Below the pieces are notes generated by a model that made no database searches, had not been told where the DNA came from, and saw nothing but the letters and a program-made list of their open reading frames with translations. Positions 57,017 through 64,000 of a DNA stretch of 64,000 bases are shown in pieces. The position numbers were made by a program, and so were the translations under genes. Numbering within the stretch: position 1 is the first letter of the stretch; every line of letters starts with the position of its first letter. Location: positions 5,911,501-5,975,500 of the forward strand of contig NZ_JAGIOH010000001.1 of assembly GCF_017876625.1 (NCBI RefSeq). The letters are read 5' to 3'. This DNA comes from Streptomyces syringium (GTDB lineage Bacteria > Actinomycetota > Actinomycetes > Streptomycetales > Streptomycetaceae).

Positions 57017-59755
57017 ATGACCAACACCACCCTCACCCCTCAGAAGCTCGCACCGCCGGGCCGTACCCGCCGCGACCGCAAGGCCGCCGAAACGGAGGCC
57101 CGTACCCGCCTCGTCGGCGAGCGCCTCGCCGAGGTCAGCGGCCGCCCGGCCGCCCGGGTCCTGCGCGACGTCCACGCCACCGCCCAGGGGCTGCGGCACG
57201 ACGAAGCCACCGACCGTCTGGAGCGGCACGGCGCCAACGTCGTCGCGCACGAGCGCGCCCCGCGCTGGTTCGTCCAGCTCGCGAAGGCCTACGGGAACCC
57301 CTTCATCCTCGTCCTCGTCGTTCTGGACGCCGTCATGCTCTGGCAGTGGCTCCAGGTCGCCGACACCGAGCCCTTCGACCCCGGCATCGCCATCCTCGGC
57401 ACGATGGTGCTGGTCAGCGGGCTGCTGCGGTTCTGGCAGGAGTACCGCTCGGGCCGCTCCGCCGCCGCCCTGCGGGCCCTGGTCACCACGACCTGCGCCG
57501 TGGTGCGCCGGGCCGGCCGCGGTGACGCGCCGGCCACTGTCGAGATCCCCATGGACCAGGTCGTCCCCGGCGACATCGTCCGGCTCGCGGCCGGCGACCT
57601 CGTCCCCGCCGACCTGCGGCTGCTGACCGCCAAGGACCTCATGGTCAGCCAGGCCGCACTGTCCGGCGAGTCGCTGCCCGTCGCCAAGGCCGACACCCGG
57701 CTCCCCGACGACGGCCAGACCCTGACGAACGACCCGGTGGAGGCCGACAACCTCGCCCTGATGGGCACCTCCGTCACCTCCGGCGCGGCCACCGGCGTCG
57801 TCGTCGCGACCGGCCAGGACACCTACTTCGGCTCGATGGCCGGCTCCCTGGCCGGTGAGCGCCCGCAGACCGGCTTCGACACCGGCGTACGCAAGGTCAG
57901 CTTTCTGCTGATCCGCTTCATGCTCGTCATGGTCCCCGTCGTCTTCGCCGTCAACGGCTTCACGAAGGGCGACTGGGACGAGGCCTTCATGTTCGCGCTC
58001 GCCGTCGCCGTCGGGCTCACCCCCGAGATGCTGCCCATGGTGGTCACCACCAACCTGGCGCGCGGCGCGGTCGCCATGTCCCGGCGCAAGGTCGTCGTCA
58101 AGCGGCTCAACGCCATCCAGAACCTCGGCGCCATGGACGTGCTGTGCACGGACAAGACGGGGACGCTGACCGAGGACCGCATCGTTCTCGACCGCTACCT
58201 CGACGTGCGCGGCCAGGAGGACGGCGAGGTCCTGGAGTACGCCTACCTCAACAGCCACTTCCAGACCGGGCTGCGCAACCTCCTGGACCAGGCGGTCATC
58301 GACCGGGTGCTCGAGGCCGAGGAGGTTGTCGTCGACGCCCGCTTCACGAAGGTCGACGAGATCCCCTTCGACTTCGCGCGCCGGCGGATGTCCGTCGTCC
58401 TCGGCCGCAACAGCCTCGCGACGACCGGCCAGGCAGACGAGCACATCCTCATCACCAAAGGCGCGGTCGAGGAAGTCCTCGCCCTGTGCACGCACATGAG
58501 GGACGACGGGAAGCACGTGGCACTCACCCGTGAGCTGCGCCGCGAGGTGACCCGCACGGCCGAGGACAACAACCGGCAGGGCCTGCGCGTCCTCGCCGTC
58601 GCGACCCGCAGGCTCACCGCCGAGCGGACCGCCTACACCCTCGACGACGAGACGGGCCTCACCCTCATCGGCTTCCTCGCCTTCCTCGACCCGCCGAAGG
58701 CCGACGCCGCGGCCGCCCTCGGGGCCCTCGCCGACAAGGGCGTCGCCGTCAAGGTCGTCACGGGCGACAACGAACTCGTCGCCGCCCGGGTCTGCGCCGA
58801 CGTCGGCATCGACGTGGGAGCCGTCGTCACCGGCCGCGAGATCGATGCCATGGACGAGCCGGAGCTGCGCGCCCTCGCCCGCACGACCACGGTCTTCGCC
58901 AAGACCAACCCCGTCCAGAAGGCCCGTATCGTACGGGCGCTCCAGGCCGAGGGCCACACCGTCGGCTTCCTCGGCGACGGCATCAACGACGCCGCCGCGC
59001 TGCACGACGCCGACGTCGGCATCTCCGTCGACTCGGCCGTCGACATCGCCAAGGAGTCCGCGGACATCATCCTGCTGGAGAAGGACCTGATGGTCCTGGA
59101 ACAGGGCGTCGAGCAGGGCCGGACCACGTTCGGCAACACCATCAAGTACATCAAGATGACCGCGAGCTCGAACTTCGGCAATGTCTTCTCGGTGCTGGTC
59201 GCGAGTGCCTTCATTCCCTTCCAGCCGATGCTGGCGATCCACCTGCTGGTACAGAACCTCGCCTACGACATCTCGCAGCTCGCCACGCCCTGGGACCGGA
59301 TGGACCCCGAGTACCTGCGCAAGCCGCGCACCTGGGACGCCAAGGGCATCGCCCGCTTCATGCTGTGCATCGGCCCGATCAGCTCCCTCTTCGACATCGT
59401 CACCTTCCTGGTGATGTGGAACGTCTTCGGGGCGGACAGCGAGGCACACCAGACGCTCTTCCAGTCGGGCTGGTTCATCGAGGGCCTGCTGTCCCAGACC
59501 CTGATCGTGCACATGATCCGCACCCGCAAGGTCCCCTTCATCCAGTCCCGGGCCTCGGCTCCCGTGCTGGTCATGACCGGTCTGGTGATGGCGCTCGGCA
59601 TCTTCCTGCCGTTCTCGCCGCTGGCGTCCGCGCTGTCGATGGAGCCGCTGCCCATGGGCTACTTCCCGTGGCTGATCGGGATCCTGCTGACGTACTGCGC
59701 GCTTACGCAGCTGGTGAAGACGTGGTACATCCGGCGGTTCAGCACCTGGCTGTGA
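57017..59755 (+). CDS. mgtA: magnesium-translocating P-type ATPase
   Basis: 912 residues. ATG 57017 follows GGAGAGAGG; the frame stays open upstream without further similarity. The P3B ATPase signature is LCTDKTGTLTED with the phosphorylated Asp near 379; others are ALSGESLPV, KVVTGDNELVAAR and GFLGDGINDAAALHDADVG. The helix with GLTPEMLPMVVTTNLARGA and the C-terminal six-helix bundle match MgtA/MgtB. It imports Mg2+ under low magnesium. The gene is followed 36 bases later by an MgtC-family gene. Confidence 0.95.
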   Translation: MTNTTLTPQKLAPPGRTRRDRKAAETEARTRLVGERLAEVSGRPAARVLRDVHATAQGLRHDEATDRLERHGANVVAHERAPRWFVQLAKAYGNPFILVLVVLDAVMLWQWLQVADTEPFDPGIAILGTMVLVSGLLRFWQEYRSGRSAAALRALVTTTCAVVRRAGRGDAPATVEIPMDQVVPGDIVRLAAGDLVPADLRLLTAKDLMVSQAALSGESLPVAKADTRLPDDGQTLTNDPVEADNLALMGTSVTSGAATGVVVATGQDTYFGSMAGSLAGERPQTGFDTGVRKVSFLLIRFMLVMVPVVFAVNGFTKGDWDEAFMFALAVAVGLTPEMLPMVVTTNLARGAVAMSRRKVVVKRLNAIQNLGAMDVLCTDKTGTLTEDRIVLDRYLDVRGQEDGEVLEYAYLNSHFQTGLRNLLDQAVIDRVLEAEEVVVDARFTKVDEIPFDFARRRMSVVLGRNSLATTGQADEHILITKGAVEEVLALCTHMRDDGKHVALTRELRREVTRTAEDNNRQGLRVLAVATRRLTAERTAYTLDDETGLTLIGFLAFLDPPKADAAAALGALADKGVAVKVVTGDNELVAARVCADVGIDVGAVVTGREIDAMDEPELRALARTTTVFAKTNPVQKARIVRALQAEGHTVGFLGDGINDAAALHDADVGISVDSAVDIAKESADIILLEKDLMVLEQGVEQGRTTFGNTIKYIKMTASSNFGNVFSVLVASAFIPFQPMLAIHLLVQNLAYDISQLATPWDRMDPEYLRKPRTWDAKGIARFMLCIGPISSLFDIVTFLVMWNVFGADSEAHQTLFQSGWFIEGLLSQTLIVHMIRTRKVPFIQSRASAPVLVMTGLVMALGIFLPFSPLASALSMEPLPMGYFPWLIGILLTYCALTQLVKTWYIRRFSTWL

Positions 59756-59791
59756 TCAGCCGACAGTACAGTGAAGAGGAGGGTGTGAAAC

Positions 59792-60595
59792 ATGGTCATC
59801 GTCAACGAGTGGCACATGGCGGCCAACATCGCGGCCGGACTGGGATTCGGCGCGATCATCGGCCTGGAGCGCCAGTGGCGCTCCCGGATGGCGGGCCTGC
59901 GTACGAACGCGCTGGTCGCGGCCGGATCGGCCCTCTTCGTGCTGCTCTCCCAGTACGGCTTCGCCGACGCGACGAGCACCACCGGCTACGACGGTTCACG
60001 GGTCGCCGCACAGATCGTCTCCGGCATCGGCTTCCTCGGCGCGGGCGTCATCATGCGCGACGGGCTGAGCGTCCGCGGCCTCAACACCGCGGCCACGCTG
60101 TGGTGTTCGGCCGCGATCGGCGCCCTGGCCGGCACGGGCCTGTACGTGGTCGCGGGGCTCGGCACGGCGGGCGTCGTCGGCGCCAACACCCTGCTGCGCC
60201 CCCTGGCCCGCGGCCTCGACCGCAAGCCGCGCGGCGGCTCGGAGGTGGCCACCGACTACTACTTCGAGGCGGTCTGCACCGAACCCGAGGAAGCCCACGT
60301 CCGCACCCTCCTCGTCCAGTCCCTGGCCCGCCCCGGCTTCCGCCTCCGCTCTGTCCACAGCGTTGACGCGGAGGCCCCCGGCAAGGTCACCGTCGCCGCC
60401 GAACTCACCACGGAGCGCCGCGACGACAGCCTCCTGGAAGAAGCGGTCAGCCGCCTCTCCCTGGAACCGGCGGTCTCGGCGGTGAGCTGGACGGTCCTGC
60501 ACGGCCCCGACGACTCGGACGAGCCGGACGAGCCGTCCAGCTACGAGAACGGACGCCGGGGGCGGCGGGTGCGGGACTTCTTCACGGGGCGCTGA
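59792..60595 (+). CDS. MgtC/SapB family membrane protein
   Basis: 267 residues. Four to five helices with the MgtC core GAIIGLERQWRSRMAGLRTN, SGIGFLGAGVIMRDG and GLNTAATLWCSAAIGALAG, then a cytoplasmic ACT-like domain (DYYFEAVCTEPEEAHVRTLL, KVTVAAELTTERRDDSLLEE). GAGGAGGGTG precedes the ATG. MgtC inhibits F-type ATP synthase and helps growth in low Mg2+ in other bacteria. Operon partner of mgtA. The 3' end overlaps the convergent gene by 14 bases. Confidence 0.92.
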   Translation: MVIVNEWHMAANIAAGLGFGAIIGLERQWRSRMAGLRTNALVAAGSALFVLLSQYGFADATSTTGYDGSRVAAQIVSGIGFLGAGVIMRDGLSVRGLNTAATLWCSAAIGALAGTGLYVVAGLGTAGVVGANTLLRPLARGLDRKPRGGSEVATDYYFEAVCTEPEEAHVRTLLVQSLARPGFRLRSVHSVDAEAPGKVTVAAELTTERRDDSLLEEAVSRLSLEPAVSAVSWTVLHGPDDSDEPDEPSSYENGRRGRRVRDFFTGR

Positions 60596-61055
60596 GGCGG
60601 GCGGCCGGTGGCCGTGTCGCCTTCCCGGCCAGGCGTCGACGAGCGGTGTCCAGTGCCTCGCACAGGTCGTCTGTGGTGGTGAGAGTCGTCGGCGCGTGGA
60701 CGGTGTGCGGGACGATCCACAGGCGGTTGCCGAGGTACCTGCCCGGGGAGGGCGCGAGGAGTTCCCAGCCGGGTGGCTGCACGGTGACACCGCGCGTCCC
60801 GGCGAGGCGGTAGGCGGTGCCGAGGGGGAGCGGAAACCACACGGTCCGCTCGGCGCCGCTCATGAGATACGGGCCGATGTGGTGCCCGTCCGCCCTGAGT
60901 TGGGTGAGGGCGGCGCATGCCAGACCGAAGCGGATCTGCGCGAGGTCCCACCGGGTGCCGACGGTGAGGGGTGTGGGCCGGGCGGCCTTCCAGTGGGCGG
61001 TAGCGGCCCGGGGGTCGGTGGCGGCCTGCGCCAGCCATTGGGTCATGTCGGTCAC
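60582..61055 (-). CDS. small protein resembling a bifunctional primase/polymerase N-domain fragment
   Basis: GTG 61055 follows GGAGGGAC. 157 residues with LTVGTRWDLAQIRFGLACA, GHHIGPYLMSGAERTVWF, PPGWELLAPSPGRYLG and RLWIVP, a pattern like the N-terminal domain of Streptomyces bifunctional primase/polymerase proteins but without catalytic acidic residues. It is divergent from an XRE-TPR gene. The same neighbourhood type recurs in Streptomyces genomes as I recall; role unknown. Confidence 0.65.
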   Translation of the reverse strand: MTDMTQWLAQAATDPRAATAHWKAARPTPLTVGTRWDLAQIRFGLACAALTQLRADGHHIGPYLMSGAERTVWFPLPLGTAYRLAGTRGVTVQPPGWELLAPSPGRYLGNRLWIVPHTVHAPTTLTTTDDLCEALDTARRRLAGKATRPPAARLSAP

Positions 61056-61259
61056 CGGGTCGTCCCTCCAGCCGCGAGGTGTGGACGCGGCGGGGTGCAT
61101 TTTCTGGCCAGAAACATCATGGAACCAGGACACCGCTGGACGAGAGGTCAGACCAGGCCGGACCTGAGGACGTTCGCAGGACATTTCGCAGGACATTCGG
61201 CCGGTGCCGCAGCGGTTTTCTGGCTACGTTGGGTGGTACGGCACATGCGGAGGTAGCTC

Positions 61260-62597
61260 ATGCCAGGCCAGCCGGGTAACCCGCTCTTCGTACGCGCACG
61301 CGTGGCGCGGGGGATACATACCCAGGAGGACTTCGTTGACGGCTTCGCAAGCATGGCCGGTCAGCTGGGGTTCAAGCTGACGATCTCGGTCCGGCAAGTT
61401 CGCCGTTGGGAGTCCGCGCGGCCAGGTTGGCCCCACCCAGCCACACGGGCGGTGTTGCAAGCGCTTCTCGAACGACCTGTCGAAGAGTTGGGCTTCAACA
61501 GACCGGCCAGTAGGTCTGTGCCTGCGGTTCCCGGTGGGACGGCGCTGGGTGGGCCGGTGAAGAGGCGTGACTTCGTGATGTACTCGCTGGCCGCAGCCAG
61601 TGTGGTGGCTGTTCCCGCTTCCCCCGAGGAGCTACTCGATCACACGGCTGCTGATCCTATGGACCGGCTGCGGGATGTCCTTACGGGCACGATTACTTGC
61701 ACCACGGATCCGAGCACTCCCAAGGCATTGGCTCGGGCAGTCGCCTCGGCGAAAAGACAGGTGCAGGGGTGTCGTTATGCGCAACTGGCCACGAGCTTGC
61801 CGGGGCTCCTCGTCGAACTCGAGCCCCCGCGCGCTTCGGCCGGTGATCAGCACGAGGTTGATCGTGTCGCCGTGGATGCCTACCACGTAGCGGCTTCGCT
61901 CCTCTTGAAAAACGGTGACGCGGCTTCCGCGTGGGTTGCAGCCGAGCGCGCGATGGCAGCAGCCCGCCGGACCGAGATCCCGGAGGCTGTCGCAGCTGCG
62001 TCGCGCATCCTCACCCACGCGGTGTCTGCGGTCGGGCACCGTCGGCAAGGTGTCGGAGTAGCTGTCAGGGGAGCGGAGCAGATCGCCGATGCCGTGGCCA
62101 GGTCCAACCCTGACACGGTCGCGGTCTTCGGAGCTCTGCTCCTCCGTGGAGCGTGGGCGGCATCTGCTGCGAACGACCGGGACACCGCCACCGCACTTCT
62201 TAAGGATGCCGGGCGCGCCGCCGAGCTGCTGGAGGAATCCAATCGGCACTGGACTGCCTTCGGGCCGAACAACGTATCGCTTCACAGGGTGTCCATCGCA
62301 CTCACTCTCGGAGACGCGGGTAAGGCGCTAGCAGAGGCCCGGAACGTGAATGTCGAGGCACTGGCGGTCGCGGAGCGCAGAGCTGTCTTCTGGACCGACG
62401 TAGCCCGAGCCCTTCATGCCTGCGGGCGAACTGAGAAGGCCACTGCGGCTCTTCTCGCAGCAGAGAAGCAGGCGCCGCAGGAGGTACGGTCGCGCACGGT
62501 GGTGCGAGAACTGATCGGAGATCTGCTGATGCGTGATCGTGGCGGGCGGGTACCGGTGTTGCGTTCCCTGGCTTCACGGGCGCAGGTGACGGTATGA
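61260..62597 (+). CDS. XRE-family helix-turn-helix protein with TPR domain
   Basis: ATG 61260 follows GGAGGTAGC. 445 residues: an N-terminal HTH (NPLFVRARVARGIHTQEDF, LTISVRQVRRWESARPGWP), a short hydrophobic segment (VMYSLAAASVVAVPA), then a long helical TPR array (VAAERAMAAARRTEIPEAVA, DRDTATALLKDAGRAAELLE, GDAGKALAEARNVNVEALAV). It overlaps the flavoprotein gene by four bases. Likely a peptide- or ligand-sensing regulator of the small cassette. Confidence 0.85.
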   Translation: MPGQPGNPLFVRARVARGIHTQEDFVDGFASMAGQLGFKLTISVRQVRRWESARPGWPHPATRAVLQALLERPVEELGFNRPASRSVPAVPGGTALGGPVKRRDFVMYSLAAASVVAVPASPEELLDHTAADPMDRLRDVLTGTITCTTDPSTPKALARAVASAKRQVQGCRYAQLATSLPGLLVELEPPRASAGDQHEVDRVAVDAYHVAASLLLKNGDAASAWVAAERAMAAARRTEIPEAVAAASRILTHAVSAVGHRRQGVGVAVRGAEQIADAVARSNPDTVAVFGALLLRGAWAASAANDRDTATALLKDAGRAAELLEESNRHWTAFGPNNVSLHRVSIALTLGDAGKALAEARNVNVEALAVAERRAVFWTDVARALHACGRTEKATAALLAAEKQAPQEVRSRTVVRELIGDLLMRDRGGRVPVLRSLASRAQVTV

Positions 62598-63139
62598 GTC
62601 GCCATGTGCTGTACGTCATCGTCTGCGCCGCAGGCCCGGCAAAGGATGCGGCGCGGTTGGTGACGGCTGCAATACATCGCGGCTGGGAGGTGTGCGTCAT
62701 CGCCACCCGGGCGGCCGTCGAGGGTGAGTTCCTCGACCTCCCGGCGCTGGAGGCCTCGTCGGGGCACCCCGTGCGGAGCGACTGGCGGCGGGCGGGCGAA
62801 GAGAAGCGCAACCCGCCGGCGGACGCGGTCGTCGTGGCGCCGATGACGATGAACACGGCCAACAAATGGGCAGCCGGGATTGCCGACACCTATGCGCTCG
62901 GGCTCATCGCGGAGGCGGTCGGTCTGGGGCTGCCTGTGGTCGCCCTGCCGTTCTGGTCGACGGCCCTGGACAGCCACCCGGCCACGCAGCGCTCGGTGAC
63001 AACCCTGCGTAGCGCCGGGGTGCGCGTGCTGTACGGCGAGGGGGAGTGGCTGCCCCACGCCCCCGGGACGGGGAATGAGCGGCGCCGGTCGTATCCATGG
63101 CACCTTGCGTTGGACGTTCTGCCTCCACAAGAGAGGTGA
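62594..63139 (+). CDS. flavoprotein (phosphopantothenoylcysteine decarboxylase fold)
   Basis: 181 residues, coupled to the XRE-TPR gene by an ATGA overlap. The HFCD flavoprotein fold is seen in YVIVCAAGPAKDAARLV, WEVCVIATRAAVE, ADAVVVAPMTMNTANKWAAG and LPVVALPFWS. In CoaC/EpiD relatives this fold binds FMN and oxidatively decarboxylates C-terminal cysteines; the residues that decide such chemistry are partly kept (APMTMNT resembles the APMN motif). Its substrate is unknown. Confidence 0.85.
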   Translation: MSRHVLYVIVCAAGPAKDAARLVTAAIHRGWEVCVIATRAAVEGEFLDLPALEASSGHPVRSDWRRAGEEKRNPPADAVVVAPMTMNTANKWAAGIADTYALGLIAEAVGLGLPVVALPFWSTALDSHPATQRSVTTLRSAGVRVLYGEGEWLPHAPGTGNERRRSYPWHLALDVLPPQER

Positions 63140-63161
63140 CGCCGCGACGCGGTCAGTCAGA

Positions 63162-63713
63162 TCAGCGCAGGTCCTTGCTGCGTACGTACCGCAGCCCCCA
63201 CGCGTCCTCGTACGGGTCGCCCTCCGCCCCGACCAGGCTCCGCAGCGGCTGCATCGGGAGCCAGGTCAGGCCGAGGAGCCAGCGTCCCGCCGTCTGCCAG
63301 AAGCGCGGCCGCCCGGCGTCGGCCTCGCGCACCACGCGTGTCATGAGCAGGAACTTGCCCACGGTCGTCCGGAATATCACGGCACCCAGCACGTGGTGGA
63401 CGAAGGACAGTCCGAACACGCATACGGCGACGTAGGCCCAGAAGACGCCGACCGGCTTGTCGTCCGCGAGCTGGTGGGCGAGACCGAAGCCGGCGAAGAG
63501 CGTGATGGATCCGTCGATCAGGGCAGAGAGCATGCGGCGTTCGTCCCCGACCGCCTCGGGGACGAGCGGAGGCTGCGGGTACGGCTGCGGGGGCTGCTGC
63601 TGGGCGTACGGGTGCGGATACGCGTGCTGCTGTGCGTACGGGTGCGGCTGTGCGTACGGCGGCTGGGGAGCGTACGGCTGGTTCGGGTGCTGCTGGCGCT
63701 GGTAGTCGATCAC
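63162..63713 (-). CDS. RDD family membrane protein
   Basis: 183 residues. The N-terminal 50 residues are Pro/Tyr/Gln-rich with PYAQ repeats. The RDD domain follows with three helices (SALIDGSITLFAGFGLAHQ, VFWAYVAVCVFGLSFVHHV, ARPRFWQTAGRWLLG region). The family is named for Arg-Asp-Asp in the first helix; here it reads R-x-L-S-A-L-I-D, so the motif is partly kept. Possibly a transporter or Na+/H+-related protein; not established. Confidence 0.85.
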   Translation of the reverse strand: MIDYQRQQHPNQPYAPQPPYAQPHPYAQQHAYPHPYAQQQPPQPYPQPPLVPEAVGDERRMLSALIDGSITLFAGFGLAHQLADDKPVGVFWAYVAVCVFGLSFVHHVLGAVIFRTTVGKFLLMTRVVREADAGRPRFWQTAGRWLLGLTWLPMQPLRSLVGAEGDPYEDAWGLRYVRSKDLR

Positions 63714-63719
63714 GGGCCG

Positions 63720-64000
63720 CTATCCTGCCGCATCACTGTGAGTGCGTGATTCCGGTCCCCGCTTCAGGGTCTGCTCACGCAGGATGTCGCTGTGGCCGGC
63801 GTGCCGGGCGAATTCCTGGATCATGAGCAGGTAGATCCATCGCAGGCTGACGGTGCCGAAGAGCGGGTGCTCCCGGGTGGCGTCGAGGTCGATGCCCGCG
63901 GCGATCGTCCGTGCGCGGTCGCCGGCGCGCTCGAATTCGGCGATCACGTCGGCCACCGTCTCGTCGTCACTGACCTCGAAACTGGCCTCGCCCACCATCG
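63720..64000 (-). CDS. DinB/DUF664 family protein (partial)
   Basis: The C-terminal 90-odd residues are visible (TIAAGIDLDATREHPLFG, SLRWIYLLMIQEFARHAGH, SDILREQTLKRG); the N-terminus lies beyond the window. The ARHAGHSDILRE helix carries the metal-binding histidines of the family and resembles the paralogue at 37565-38134. It is encoded six bases upstream of the RDD gene in the same direction. Confidence 0.8.
   Translation of the reverse strand, partial: MVGEASFEVSDDETVADVIAEFERAGDRARTIAAGIDLDATREHPLFGTVSLRWIYLLMIQEFARHAGHSDILREQTLKRGPESRTHSDAAG

Overview
The window is chromosomal DNA of a high-GC actinomycete, almost certainly a Streptomyces. Nearly every gene ends its codons in G or C, GTG and TTG starts are common, and typical Streptomyces families are present (ECF sigma factor with a CU044_5270-type partner, SARP/NB-ARC/TPR regulator, DUF2637, anti-sigma-like ATPase, XRE-TPR genes). 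No rRNA, tRNA or CRISPR array was seen.

Region 1 (1-13.8 kb) is an accessory zone. An ECF sigma factor operon and a DCC-family protein lie at its edge. Beyond a hairpin (1675-1710) come decayed fragments, notably a broken copy of a eukaryote-type eIF5A gene (about 2122-2508) and pieces of DUF6262-type transposition helpers. Next is a large SARP/NB-ARC/TPR regulator split in two by an IS21-family element (6296-8933). Three perfect 11-bp-spaced heptamers (4896-4924) lie at the 3' end of the regulator, a layout typical of SARP binding sites. They face a 33-aa peptide gene and two genes for secreted proteins. A second, decayed copy of the regulator 3' end plus this box occurs at 3363-3486. A second hairpin-containing copy of a 60-bp repeat closes the zone near 13.23 kb.

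Region 2 (14-25 kb) has a divergent HxlR regulator/imine-reductase-like pair with a palindromic operator, then an assimilatory sulfur cluster on the minus strand: leader peptide, ferredoxin-sulfite reductase (sirA), zinc-ribbon protein, cysH, cysC, cysD, cysN, a small ORF, a sulfonate/sulfate-type ABC transporter (binding protein, ATPase, permease) and a sirohydrochlorin chelatase that serves the siroheme of SirA. Most of these genes overlap or nearly touch.

Region 3 (25-43 kb) holds housekeeping and stress functions: GNAT, GAF regulator, YihY membrane protein, rsgA, a 17-bp minisatellite, Ada-AlkA and Ogt alkylation repair, DUF456, LuxR-type regulator, a PP2C-like protein lacking key aspartates, a pyruvate-oxidase-type ThDP enzyme, a DinB protein, an anti-sigma-like ATPase, a DUF2637 protein, an iron-box-controlled FhuF-like protein, GntR and TPR proteins.

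Region 4 (43-64 kb) holds a TetM/OtrA-like ribosomal protection GTPase, a purine catabolism cluster (PucR divergent from the three xanthine dehydrogenase genes, NCS2 permease, XdhC), a secreted trypsin-like protease with FG-GAP-like repeats, an MgtA/MgtC magnesium operon preceded by a proline-containing leader peptide, a small XRE-TPR/flavoprotein/primase-like cassette, an RDD membrane protein and a second DinB protein cut by the window end.
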